A stretch of 42,476 nucleotides of DNA from an uncultured Opitutales bacterium (GTDB lineage Bacteria; Verrucomicrobiota; Verrucomicrobiia; Opitutales; Intestinicryptomonadaceae). The DNA lies in assembly GCA_944389215.1 (NCBI GenBank), contig CALXLN010000042.1:1-42476 (forward strand), written 5' to 3'. The notes under the pieces were generated by a model. The model worked only from the letters and a program-made list of their open reading frames with translations. It was not told the origin of the DNA and searched no databases. This document shows positions 33,683 through 42,012 of this stretch, one piece after another. The stretch's first letter is position 1. Every line of letters begins with the position of its first letter. The translations under genes were made by a program, and so were the position numbers.

Positions 33683-34702
33683 ATGGACAAAGGCACCGAT
33701 TATCTCCAAGAGGCACTGGCACACAAGGACGACGATTTGGACGCGTCGCTGCGCCCGACAGGTTTCGACGCTTTCACCGGGCAGGAAAAAACCGTCGAGC
33801 GATTAAAAGTTATGGTCGGCGCGGCGAAACGCAGAGGCGATACTTTAAGCCATATTCTTTTGCACGGTCCGCCCGGATTGGGGAAAACGACGCTCGCATT
33901 TATTCTGGCAAACGAGATGGGCGCCCAGGTGCGCGTAACATCGGGCCCCGTGATAGAAAAGGCGTCCGATTTGGCGGGATTGCTTACTAATCTTCAGGAG
34001 GGCGACATTCTCTTTATCGACGAAATTCATAGAATTTCGCGGACTGTCGAGGAATTTCTGTATAGCGCTATGGAGGATTTCCGCATAGACATAATGATAG
34101 ACCAAGGGCCAAACGCCCGAAGCGTGCGCCTAAATGTCCCCCGCTTTACGTTGATAGGCGCAACGACGCGCACGGGACTATTGACGTCTCCTTTGCGCAG
34201 CAGATTTACTTTGCAGACCCGCCTGGACTATTATAATAGGAAGGATTTGATTTCCATTGTGTTGAGGACTTGCGGGCTGCTCGACGTGAAAGTGGACAAG
34301 TTCGGCGCGGATGAAATTGCGCGCCGCGCGCGCGGAACCCCGCGAATAGTCAACAACCTTGTTCGGTTTGTGCGCGACTATGCCCAAGAGCGCGCCAACG
34401 GGGTAATAACCCGCCAAGTTGCCGTCGACGCCCTGGAGCTTTTGGAAATAGACGAAAACGGCCTAGACGAAATGGACAAGCGAATGTTGCGCGTAATGGC
34501 GCAAAATTACCGCGGCGGACCCGTAGGCATGGGAACTATCGCGGTTGCCGTAAACGAGGAGGCCGATACTCTGGAGGAAGTTCACGAGCCCTATCTGATT
34601 CAAGAAGGCTTTTTGCGCAGAACTCCGCAGGGCAGGGTTCTTACGCAAAAAGCTTGGAATGCTATTGGCTTGGATTCTGTTGTAGAAGGCGGATTGTTTT
34701 AA
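33683..34702 (+). CDS. ruvB: Holliday junction branch migration helicase RuvB
   Basis: RuvB is the AAA+ motor that drives branch migration of Holliday junctions with RuvA. This 339-residue protein shows [20 protein letters not shown], Walker [13 protein letters not shown] (about residues 62-73), Walker [11 protein letters not shown], and the [17 protein letters not shown] sensor/arginine-finger region. The C-terminal winged helix contains [18 protein letters not shown]. It is complete and of normal length. ruvA and ruvC are not in the window. A FAD oxidoreductase gene follows after three bases. Confidence 0.97.
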   Translation: MDKGTDYLQEALAHKDDDLDASLRPTGFDAFTGQEKTVERLKVMVGAAKRRGDTLSHILLHGPPGLGKTTLAFILANEMGAQVRVTSGPVIEKASDLAGLLTNLQEGDILFIDEIHRISRTVEEFLYSAMEDFRIDIMIDQGPNARSVRLNVPRFTLIGATTRTGLLTSPLRSRFTLQTRLDYYNRKDLISIVLRTCGLLDVKVDKFGADEIARRARGTPRIVNNLVRFVRDYAQERANGVITRQVAVDALELLEIDENGLDEMDKRMLRVMAQNYRGGPVGMGTIAVAVNEEADTLEEVHEPYLIQEGFLRRTPQGRVLTQKAWNAIGLDSVVEGGLF

Positions 34703-34705
34703 TTT

Positions 34706-35803
34706 ATGCGCGGCGTCGATTTCATAATCGTCGGGCAAGGCATAGCGGGATCGTGTTTGGCGTTGGAATTTTTAAACCGCGGGAAAAGCGCGGTTATATT
34801 CGATGAAGATTGGAAGGACGCCGCATGTCTTGTCGCGGCTGGCGTGATAAATCCCATAACGGGGCAGAGGCTGGTAAAGAGCTGGCGCAGCTCTTTGGCG
34901 CACCCGTACGCAAAGAATTTTTACGAATCGTTGGAATCGCAGCTTCATTCAAAATTTTACCATCCGCGGAAAATTTTGCAGCTTTGCAAGTCCGACATCG
35001 AACGCGGGCTATGGAATCGCCGCATTGCCGAACCGGATTATATCCCGTACATAGGCGGGAGTTTTAAAGGCGGAATTTTTCCGGCATTGAACGATTCGTT
35101 CGGTTCTTTTGTGATAGAGCATTCGGCGTGGGTTGAGACGCAAGTCCTAATGGAGGCTTTGAAAAAATATTTTCTAAGCAGGGGAATTTTGTTTCCGGAC
35201 AGATTTGATTATTGCGCTTTAGAAGTTTTGCCCGACGGCGTAAAATACGGTGAATTTCGCGCAAAAAAAATAATATTTGCGGACGGCTGGAGAGTCTTGG
35301 AAAATCCGTTTTTTTCGTGGCTTCCCTACAGACCCGCAAAAGGAGAAATTCTAACATTGAAAAGTTCGGTTTTGCTGCCGCCACATGTAATCCACCGCGG
35401 AAACTGGATAATGAAGTGTTCGGACGATTCCTTTAGGATAGGTTCCACTTGGGACAGGGAAAATTTAAATTCAGTCCCGACTTCCGCCGCGCGCGCAGAA
35501 CTTTTAAAGGCAGTTCCTTCGATTATATGCGGTTGTCCCGAAGTTAAAGTTTCCGGGCATTCCGCCGGAGTGCGTCCATGCACGGCAACAACCCGTCCGC
35601 ATTTGGGCGCGCATCCGGAATTTTCTTCAGTGCTTTCTTTTAACGGGTTCGGTTCGAAAGGCTACGCTCTGAGCCCGTATTTTGCGCGGGAATTTGCCGA
35701 TTGGATTTTATCGGGCAAACCTTTGGATTCGGAAGCCGATTTATCGCGCCATATAAAGAAGTTTTATAAGCCCGTCGGAATTTGTCTAGGCAGTAGCCGA
35801 TAA
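34706..35803 (+). CDS. FAD-dependent oxidoreductase (DAO family)
   Basis: This is a 365-residue flavoprotein of the D-amino acid oxidase/glycine oxidase superfamily. The N-terminal FAD fold reads FIIVGQGIAGSCLALEFLNRG. The C-terminal FAD-contact block is GVRPCTATTRPHLGAHP and FNGFGSKGYALSPYFA. It resembles the MnmC oxidase domain and related YgaF/ThiO-like proteins, but no MnmC methyltransferase domain is fused, and the substrate cannot be told. It lies three bases after ruvB, so it is likely cotranscribed, and it is followed by a convergent cysteine desulfurase gene. Confidence 0.82.
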   Translation: MRGVDFIIVGQGIAGSCLALEFLNRGKSAVIFDEDWKDAACLVAAGVINPITGQRLVKSWRSSLAHPYAKNFYESLESQLHSKFYHPRKILQLCKSDIERGLWNRRIAEPDYIPYIGGSFKGGIFPALNDSFGSFVIEHSAWVETQVLMEALKKYFLSRGILFPDRFDYCALEVLPDGVKYGEFRAKKIIFADGWRVLENPFFSWLPYRPAKGEILTLKSSVLLPPHVIHRGNWIMKCSDDSFRIGSTWDRENLNSVPTSAARAELLKAVPSIICGCPEVKVSGHSAGVRPCTATTRPHLGAHPEFSSVLSFNGFGSKGYALSPYFAREFADWILSGKPLDSEADLSRHIKKFYKPVGICLGSSR

Positions 35804-35836
35804 ACCAGCTTGCGCATGTTTGCCTTTGGCAATTTC

Positions 35837-37060
35837 CTACTCCAGCATTGCTGCCGCGCGCTCCAATTTGTCCGCAAAAAAATCAACTTCTTCAATCGTG
35901 TTGTAGAACGCAAGCGATGCCCTCGCAGTTGCTTCCACGCCCAAGGTCCCCATGAGGGGTTCCGCGCAGTGGTGCCCCGTTCTTATTGCTATTCCGGATG
36001 CGTTTAAAAGCACGGAAATGTCGTTTGGGTGCACTCCGGGAAGGGAGAATGAAACTACGCAAACTTTCTCTTTTGCCGAACCGAAAATTTTTAGGTTTTT
36101 TATGGCGGAGAGTCGCTGGGTTAATCTATTTAAAAGCAGGTGTTCGTGTTCGCACACCGCGGGGATGTCGAGTTGGCGGAGGTAATCTATTGCCGCGGCA
36201 AATCCAAATGCTCCGGCTATGTCCGGGGTTCCCGCCTCAAAGCGTTCGGGAGCGGGCCTGAAAGTTGTCCCGTCCCAAGAGACGGAATCTATCATGTCGC
36301 CTCCGCCCTGGTAGGGAGGCATAGAGTCTAAAATTTCGCGCTTTGCCACAAGCGCCCCGATTCCGGTGGGGCCGTAAAGCTTGTGGGCGGAAATCGAAAG
36401 GAAATCGCAGTTCGATTTTGAAATGTCGTCCAAAAAATGCGGTGCCGACTGCGCTGCATCGACGCAGAACTTCGCTCCCGCCGAATGCGCCAGAGCTCCT
36501 ATTGTGGAAATATCGTTTATTGTGCCAAGAACATTTGAAGCGTGGGCAACCGATACTATTTTTGTCTTGCCGGAAAGCTTGGCATTAAAATCTTCCATAT
36601 CAAGGGAGCCGTCGGGGAGAATTTTTGCCGCCCTAATTTTCGCGCCGGTGCGCGCGGCTACAATCTGCCACGGGACGATATTGGCGTGGTGCTCCATTTG
36701 CGTGAGCAGAATTTCGTCGCCCGGCTTAAGATTCGCGCCGGCCCAAGACGACGCGACGAGGTTTAAGCCTTCCGTGGCTCCGCGCGTAAACACTGCGCAG
36801 TATGAGTCGTCGGCGTTTAAAAAGCTTCTCACTTTTTCGCGCGCCTGTTCATATCCGATTGTCGCGCGCTCGCTTAGGTCGTGGGCGCTTCGATGTATGT
36901 TGGAGTTGCTGTGCGCGTAGAAGTCGGATACGGCATCTATGACGCATTGCGGCTTGTGGGCGGTGGCGGCGTTGTCAAAATAGACTATCGGTTTGCCGGA
37001 TTTCGTCTTTTCGGCGAGAGCTGGAAATTGGTTGCGGATTTTTTCTATGTCGAAACTCAT
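35837..37060 (-). CDS. sufS: SufS-type cysteine desulfurase
   Basis: SufS takes sulfur from L-cysteine for Fe-S cluster assembly, using PLP. This protein has 407 residues from the ATG at 37060; an in-frame ATG at 37087 would add nine. It shows VYFDNAATAHKP, the MEHHANIVPWQ block, SISAHKLYGPTGIG with the PLP Lys227, and RTGHHCAEPLMG with the catalytic Cys365. This is the group II (SufS) pattern. No sufB, sufC, sufD or sufU gene is seen beside it, which is unusual for sufS. It is the last of three closely spaced minus-strand genes. Confidence 0.92.
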   Translation of the reverse strand: MSFDIEKIRNQFPALAEKTKSGKPIVYFDNAATAHKPQCVIDAVSDFYAHSNSNIHRSAHDLSERATIGYEQAREKVRSFLNADDSYCAVFTRGATEGLNLVASSWAGANLKPGDEILLTQMEHHANIVPWQIVAARTGAKIRAAKILPDGSLDMEDFNAKLSGKTKIVSVAHASNVLGTINDISTIGALAHSAGAKFCVDAAQSAPHFLDDISKSNCDFLSISAHKLYGPTGIGALVAKREILDSMPPYQGGGDMIDSVSWDGTTFRPAPERFEAGTPDIAGAFGFAAAIDYLRQLDIPAVCEHEHLLLNRLTQRLSAIKNLKIFGSAKEKVCVVSFSLPGVHPNDISVLLNASGIAIRTGHHCAEPLMGTLGVEATARASLAFYNTIEEVDFFADKLERAAAMLE

Positions 37061-37093
37061 ACGTTTGCCGTTATTGCTTTGTAGCATTTGCCG

Positions 37094-38365
37094 TTAGTTG
37101 TACAGGCGGAATTTTTGAATCGATTCCCTGAAGGCGGCGTTGTTTCTTTTCCATTGGGCTATGAACTTTTCGACGTCGGCGTAGGCGCCCTTTGTCGAAA
37201 GTTCCCGCCACCAGGCTTCGGAGCCGGTATGCTTGTTGAATAGCAGGGCCTGTTGTTCTGGCAACTGCCTGAATATGTTGCCGCCGTTAAACTTGCATGT
37301 TATGCGCATTAAATGGAAACTAATTTCAGTGGGGTTTACTTTGTTCCAGTCGGTGATTAAGACGTAAAGGCCGTCAACTTTTTTGCCTTTTTTGTCTTTT
37401 GCGGTTACGGGCTTATAGGAAAGTCCCGGTATGTTTGCCTTGCGGAGTTCGGCTTCTATTTGTTTCGGAGTCTTTTCTGGAAAAGTAAGCAGCCTGAACG
37501 GATATTGTGTTCCATAGCCGTGCTGAAAGCCTCCCGCCTGGCAACCCAAGCCGGTCATCGAATATCCGAACGCCGCTGCGGGAGTTGGAACTGCAGGGCT
37601 GGTTGGAACCCAATTTAAGCCGGTGTCGGGCCAGAGCATTGAACGTTTCCACCCGCGCATCGGAATTACGGTCAGCCTGCCGTTCCTTTGGGCTCTGGAG
37701 GTTATTTCCATTGCGCCTTCAGTGCCTTTTGCAAACCTTGCAAGCTCTCCCATTGTCATAGAGTGCACATAGGGGACTCTAAACATTCCGACATAACTTT
37801 TAAATTTTAAATCCAGAGGGGGCCCGTCGACTTTAAGTCCGCCGAGCGGATTTGGCCTGTCTAATACCACAACTTCCTTGCCGTTTTCAAAACACGCTTC
37901 CATTGCCCGCAGCATGCAGCTTGCGTATGTGTACGAGCGCGAGCCTACATCCTGCAGGTCAATTACCAGAACGTCTATCTTTCTCAGCATTTCAGGAGTG
38001 GGCTTGCGGTATTTGCCGTATAGCGAATACACTGGAAGCCCGGTTCGCTTGTCGATTTTGTCCAGTACAGGAACATCGGCTTTTTCATTTCCGTAGATTC
38101 CGTGTTCGGGGCCGAAAAGCGCGCATAAGTTTACGTTTCTTGCGGAATTTAGTATATCAATGGTGCTTTTTCCGTAGCGGTTTACACCGGCGGGATGGGT
38201 CAGCAATCCGACTCTCTTGCCCGCGACGGGTTTGAAATTCATGCTCTCTAAGACGTCTATGCCCAGCATTATCTTAGGGGAGGCTGCGGCGGCGTGCAAG
38301 CATATCGATTCTGCAAATAAAACCGAGATAAGAACAAGTGTGCGGAATATGTTTTTAATTTTCAT
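37094..38365 (-). CDS. NamZ-type exo-beta-N-acetylmuramidase (DUF1343, GH171)
   Basis: This is a 423-residue exported protein. From the ATG at 38365 it has a signal peptide (about 1-27) and then the DUF1343 domain: [52 protein letters not shown], and [20 protein letters not shown]. The [11 protein letters not shown] and VDGPPLD blocks follow. The founding member, NamZ of Bacillus subtilis, releases terminal MurNAc from peptidoglycan fragments, so this enzyme likely serves cell wall recycling or turnover. The frame extends upstream into the DUF2062 gene, but the signal peptide fixes the start. It overlaps the DUF2062 gene by 11 bases. Confidence 0.88.
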   Translation of the reverse strand: MKIKNIFRTLVLISVLFAESICLHAAAASPKIMLGIDVLESMNFKPVAGKRVGLLTHPAGVNRYGKSTIDILNSARNVNLCALFGPEHGIYGNEKADVPVLDKIDKRTGLPVYSLYGKYRKPTPEMLRKIDVLVIDLQDVGSRSYTYASCMLRAMEACFENGKEVVVLDRPNPLGGLKVDGPPLDLKFKSYVGMFRVPYVHSMTMGELARFAKGTEGAMEITSRAQRNGRLTVIPMRGWKRSMLWPDTGLNWVPTSPAVPTPAAAFGYSMTGLGCQAGGFQHGYGTQYPFRLLTFPEKTPKQIEAELRKANIPGLSYKPVTAKDKKGKKVDGLYVLITDWNKVNPTEISFHLMRITCKFNGGNIFRQLPEQQALLFNKHTGSEAWWRELSTKGAYADVEKFIAQWKRNNAAFRESIQKFRLYN

Positions 38366-38984
38366 TGTCAGACGCGCCGTTTCCCTTTTTTGTCTCGAAC
38401 CGTTTAAGATATAAGACGTAGGCGATATGAGAAACGATTGCGCCGCAAATTGCAATTATAAAACCGCCAAGCAATGTTGCCGTTATCAAGTGGGCAATTA
38501 TGCCCCAGTCGCTTATTGTATTCCAAAGGGTTGCCAAGAGTTCTTCAAACGATGACTTCCGCAAGTTTTCCAGCAGGGATTTTCCAACGCTTGCCGAGGC
38601 GTTGAAAAACTTTACGATAATATAGTCGCCCAACATATATTGTCCCACCATTATAAACGGTATGCTAAGCGGATTGGTTATCCATTGCAGAGCCATTGCA
38701 ACCAAACAATTCGCGCGAAACGGCAGGCAGAATATAAACGCCGTCAACATTTGAAGCCCGTACATGGGAATCAGCGCTATAATCCAGCCAAGATAGATTG
38801 CCGATATTACGTTTGCGCGCTTAAAACTCCAAATGTATGAGCACTTGCGCGCGTAGTCCGCAAACCACTTTATCACCGGATATTTGTGCAGGTTTGTTCG
38901 GCGGGGCATTGGGCGCAGGAGCTTTTTTACCCTCCTTATGCGGGCGTATCGCAAGGCTGTTGCTCTGTCTAATTGTTCGGACAT
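38355..38984 (-). CDS. DUF2062 membrane protein
   Basis: This is a 209-residue protein with about three to four hydrophobic segments. The block [23 protein letters not shown], followed by [24 protein letters not shown], is the DUF2062 signature. The first 50 residues are basic and cytoplasmic. The function of the family is unknown; some members are fused to glycosyltransferases. It heads the run DUF2062-NamZ-SufS and is divergent from the sigma factor gene. Confidence 0.85.
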   Translation of the reverse strand: MSEQLDRATALRYARIRRVKKLLRPMPRRTNLHKYPVIKWFADYARKCSYIWSFKRANVISAIYLGWIIALIPMYGLQMLTAFIFCLPFRANCLVAMALQWITNPLSIPFIMVGQYMLGDYIIVKFFNASASVGKSLLENLRKSSFEELLATLWNTISDWGIIAHLITATLLGGFIIAICGAIVSHIAYVLYLKRFETKKGNGASDNEN

Positions 38985-39311
38985 ATTAAATTTAGCATGA
39001 TTGCTAGATATTATATTTTTTCAATTCTTTTCTTAAAGCGGTTTGCAAGATTCGGGCTGTAGATTTTATAAAACTTTGTAAATGTGGGAAAAAATGTCGC
39101 ACAAGACTAAGACAAAAAGTGTCTGTCGCAGTTTTCCGATATTTTTATATTGTGTTAACTATTTGGAATAAAGAGACATAAATTATTAAGCGTAAGCCGT
39201 TTTTTATTGGCATGGAATCTGTTAGTATAGAAATAAGAGTAAACCGCAGAACATTTTGCGCGCTTTATTGTCAAATAGAAAGAAGAGGGAAATAAATTCC
39301 CTGAAAAAATT
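38985..39311. other. Divergent control region between the DUF2062 gene and the sigma factor gene
   Basis: This AT-rich stretch has no gene. It contains a short inverted repeat (AGACA/TGTCT near 39110-39124), a sigma-28-like site (39115-39142, listed separately) and a sigma-70-like TATAGA at 39226-39231 with no well-spaced -35. The TGGCAT at 39208-39213 is not a sigma-54 site, because the GC element is missing. Confidence 0.4.
39115..39142 (+). promoter_or_regulatory. Possible sigma-28 (FliA/WhiG) promoter ahead of the sigma factor gene
   Basis: AAAAGTGT (39115-39122) and TCCGATAT (39135-39142) each match six of eight positions of the E. coli FliA elements TAAAGTTT and GCCGATAA. The gap is 12 bases where 11 is usual. 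The site lies about 170 bases before the ATG. Confidence 0.35.
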
Positions 39312-40055
39312 ATGTCAACCATAGCTGCAAAGAAAACAAATAAAGACAAGGTGCTGACCAAAAAGCAGCAAGAGTTGTTTGTAAAATATTATCCGATGGT
39401 TCGCAAGGTGGTTAATTCCATGCGATCCAAGCTGCCTTCCCACGCCGATTTGGACGAGCTTCATTCGTCCGGCGTATCGGGATTGGCGGATGCGGTTCGC
39501 AAATTGGATCCTTCAAGGAAGGAAAGTTTCGACGGTTATGTTTCAACCCGCGTTCGCGGCGCGATAATCGACGAGTTGCGCGACTTGGATTATATGTCCC
39601 GTTCCGCCCGCAGCGACGCCAAACAGATAGAACGTTTGAAGGAATCTATGGAGCAGCGTTTGGGACGCGCTCCCAGCGACGCGGAATTGCGCCTTGAAAT
39701 GGGCGTTTCGCAAAAGCAGTTTGATAAAATCATGCGCCGTACGCAGTCGTGCAGTTTCGTATCGCTAAACGACAGCGCGGATTCTTCCGAAGGCTCTTCT
39801 CCCAATTTTTCGGAATCTATTGCCGATGAAAACATTTCAACCGCCGTGGAGGAAATAGAATCACGCGAAATGACTGAAAAAGTCCGCCGCAATATCGCAA
39901 ATCTTCCCGAAAAACAGCGCAGGGTCATAGAGGGTTATTATTTTCAGGAGAAAAAACTTGGGGAAATTGCTAAGGATTTCGGCCTTACCGAAGCCCGCAT
40001 ATGCCAGATCCACTCGCAGGCTCTGAGCGCGCTTAGGCCAAAGTTTATTAACTAA
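39312..40055 (+). CDS. FliA/WhiG-family RNA polymerase sigma factor
   Basis: This is a 247-residue sigma factor. Region 2 (about residues 20-95) includes LFVKYYPMVRKVVNSMR, LDELHSSGVSGLADAV and FDGYVSTRVRGAIIDELRDLDYMSRS, the last being typical of the FliA/WhiG type. Region 3 (about 110-150) reads RLGRAPSDAELRLEMGVSQ. Region 4 (about 195-247) reads LPEKQRRVIEGYYFQEKKLG and ends in the helix-turn-helix TEARICQIHSQALSALR. No flagellar gene or anti-sigma factor lies nearby, so its regulon is unknown and could be motility or another morphological programme. The ATG at 39312 follows an A-rich leader without a clear ribosome site. Confidence 0.92.
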   Translation: MSTIAAKKTNKDKVLTKKQQELFVKYYPMVRKVVNSMRSKLPSHADLDELHSSGVSGLADAVRKLDPSRKESFDGYVSTRVRGAIIDELRDLDYMSRSARSDAKQIERLKESMEQRLGRAPSDAELRLEMGVSQKQFDKIMRRTQSCSFVSLNDSADSSEGSSPNFSESIADENISTAVEEIESREMTEKVRRNIANLPEKQRRVIEGYYFQEKKLGEIAKDFGLTEARICQIHSQALSALRPKFIN

Positions 40056-40126
40056 CTTTAAAAATCTTGAAATGACGCGCTTTGTAAAAAACTTTTCAAT
40101 GTCGCGCGTCTTTTGGGAAATCAGCG

Positions 40127-40199
40127 TATAATAGCTCGCGGGGAAGGGCTTTTAGCGGCGCGGTTGTTAATTTAAAGGTATCTGAGTGATTGAAAGCTT
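40127..40199 (+). ncRNA. Possible small RNA with perfect TATAAT and its own terminator
   Basis: A perfect TATAAT (40127-40132) follows the sigma factor stop by about 70 bases, and a strong terminator ends near 40231, so a transcript of about 90 bases is possible. The -35 position has no good match, and no known RNA family is recognised. The region could instead be just the 3' untranslated part of the sigma factor mRNA. Confidence 0.3.
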
Positions 40200-40231
40200 C
40201 CGGGCAAATATTGCCCGGGCTTTTGTTTTTT
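40200..40231 (+). terminator. Terminator after the sigma factor / possible small RNA
   Basis: CCGGGCAA (40200-40207) pairs perfectly with TTGCCCGG (40211-40218) around an ATA loop, followed by a T-rich tail. Confidence 0.78.
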
Positions 40232-40338
40232 GAAGGGTATTGAGCCGCCGTAATTTGATTCTATTATTGCGGTTTTCATTAAATGGGCATGTCTTAGAAA
40301 AATATTTTAAGCCGCCCGTATCGCGGCGGGGTTTTGCG

Positions 40339-40377
40339 AAAAAAAAGCCAAACGCATTCAAGCGTTTGGCTTTTTTT
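40339..40377. terminator. Bidirectional terminator after the Tat-type Gfo/Idh gene
   Basis: A long stem (40343-40355 with 40362-40374) around ATTCAA is flanked by an A-run on the left and a T-run on the right. It therefore works for both the minus-strand dehydrogenase gene, whose stop is at 40391, and plus-strand transcripts. Confidence 0.85.
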
Positions 40378-40390
40378 ATAGATTTTAAGA

Positions 40391-41710
40391 TTATATCAGC
40401 GCATATTTGCCTGGAACTGGAACTGAAACAGGGTTCTTAATTCCGAGGTCTTGGGTCTTAGCATTGAAGTCGATTGATTTTGGAACGATGTTTTCCTTGG
40501 ACTTCTTTTCCATCCATTCGTATTTGAATCTCTTTCCCGAGAATGCGCTCATTCTGCCCGCGATTGCGACCATATTGGAGTTCATGAGGTTTTTAAGCTC
40601 ATTTACTCTCTTGCCCGCGCGGATTGCGCCCAGCAGATACTTGTGCTCGGCAATGTACGGATCGAGTTCGAGTTTTGGAGATTCGCAAATGGTTTTGCCT
40701 TTATGGTCTGTCAGGCGCAAGCCTTGGAATATTCCCTTTGTCCCAATAATGCGCTCGCTTACATTCGACGATGTGTTGGGGTCTTGGTGGCAGTAGCTTG
40801 CCATTCTTAGTCCGTCGCCCATGTCGTAGTCTATCGCAAAGTGCGAGAACCTGTCGCCAAAGCGCGGGCAGGGAAGGTCGGTGCTTCTGCCGCCGAGCCC
40901 TGCAACTTCAACCGGCATGCGGTCGTTGCCGAACGCCCACATCAGCACGTCTATGTTGTGCACGTGCTGCTCGACAATGTTGTCGCCCGACGCCCAGATG
41001 AAACACCACCAGTTGCGGATTTGATATTCGAGCGTTTCTTCCGTGCCTTCCGGACCGTTCGCCCAGGCTCCGATATATCCGCCGTTGTTCCAATAGCACT
41101 GCCCGGACAGAAGTTCGCCTATTTCGCCGTCCTGCATGCGCTTTATCATATCCTGATAGCGGTTGTCATAGCGGCGCTGGTTGCCGCAGACAACGCAGAG
41201 TCCCTTCTTTTCGGCTTCTTTTGCAAGAGCATACATTTTGCGCCCCTGCTCAACGTCGACCGCGCCTGGTTTTTCGAGGAATGCGTGCTTGCCGGCTGCG
41301 ACGATTTTTTCAAAGTGCGGCGTGCGGAAAACCGGCGGAGTTGCTTCGACAATCAAATCGACATCTTCGGCGAGAACTTGGTCTATGTTGTCCCAGCCGG
41401 TGAATTTTTTGACTTTTGCAGGATCGATGATGTCCAAGGCCTTGTTTTCGCCGACGGATTTTTTTGCAAATTCATAAATCTTTTTTGCTGAAGCGTCTGC
41501 TCTGCCCTCAAAGAGGTCTCCCATTGCGACTAATTTGATATTGTTGTCGGCAGCTATCATGTTGCACATGGCTCCCGTTCCGCGTCCGCCGCAACCGACC
41601 AACGCCACTTTAATTCTGTCGCTGCCTTTTACTTGTGCATAGCTAAAACGCGGCAGCGCTGCCGCAGCACCGATAATTGCGCTATTCTTTATGAAGTTTC
41701 TTCTGTCCAT
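40391..41710 (-). CDS. Gfo/Idh/MocA oxidoreductase with Tat-type signal
   Basis: This is a 439-residue protein. The N-terminus MDRRNFIKNSAIIGAAAAL is a twin-arginine-like signal (RRNFIK), so the folded enzyme with its bound cofactor is likely exported. The Rossmann motif VALVGCGGRGTGAMC follows, then the dehydrogenase motif AFLEKPGAVDVEQGRKMYAL. Later blocks VVCGNQRRYDNRYQ and DNIVEQHVHNIDVLMWAFG carry the catalytic-region His residues. Such exported Gfo/Idh proteins are abundant in Verrucomicrobiota, Planctomycetota and Bacteroidota, and act on sugars or polyols; some belong to GH109. The substrate is not known. It stands as a single gene with its own terminator. Confidence 0.87.
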   Translation of the reverse strand: MDRRNFIKNSAIIGAAAALPRFSYAQVKGSDRIKVALVGCGGRGTGAMCNMIAADNNIKLVAMGDLFEGRADASAKKIYEFAKKSVGENKALDIIDPAKVKKFTGWDNIDQVLAEDVDLIVEATPPVFRTPHFEKIVAAGKHAFLEKPGAVDVEQGRKMYALAKEAEKKGLCVVCGNQRRYDNRYQDMIKRMQDGEIGELLSGQCYWNNGGYIGAWANGPEGTEETLEYQIRNWWCFIWASGDNIVEQHVHNIDVLMWAFGNDRMPVEVAGLGGRSTDLPCPRFGDRFSHFAIDYDMGDGLRMASYCHQDPNTSSNVSERIIGTKGIFQGLRLTDHKGKTICESPKLELDPYIAEHKYLLGAIRAGKRVNELKNLMNSNMVAIAGRMSAFSGKRFKYEWMEKKSKENIVPKSIDFNAKTQDLGIKNPVSVPVPGKYALI

Positions 41711-41954
41711 ATTTTTTAATTTTTTGTTTTTATTTACAAACGGTTAAAATAAATCTCCCCGTATATGGCGGTATAAATAAACCCCGTCAACAGGTGAAAT
41801 TTTTTCTTTTTTTTTTAAACAGTCAAACAAAAAATTTTTCTGGCTTTTGCGGGCTTTTATTCTGTAGGGTCTAATTTGCCCGTTGGGCCTTTTCGGGCGC
41901 CGCTCATAACAAACGGATATTTTCCGCGCGCCGCGCAATAAACCGCATAGGCGC
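41711..41954. other. Intergenic region upstream of the Tat-type Gfo/Idh gene
   Basis: This AT-rich sequence has long T- and A-runs near 41800-41840. It must hold the promoter for the minus-strand dehydrogenase gene, but I see no clear hexamer pair. No coding frame is supported. Confidence 0.3.
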
Positions 41955-41985
41955 AAAAAAAATGCGCATTGAGAATGCGCATTTT
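41955..41985 (-). terminator. Terminator of the methylmalonyl-CoA mutase gene
   Basis: A 12-bp perfect stem (41959-41970 with 41974-41985) with a three-base loop is followed on the minus strand by a run of T residues, 27 bases after the mutase stop. Confidence 0.82.
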
Positions 41986-42012
41986 GCTTTGTGAAAATCC
42001 TGTATGCTTTAA

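Noticed and set aside
39207..39225. Sigma-54 promoter at TGGCAT
   Set aside because: The GC element expected ten bases after GG is missing.
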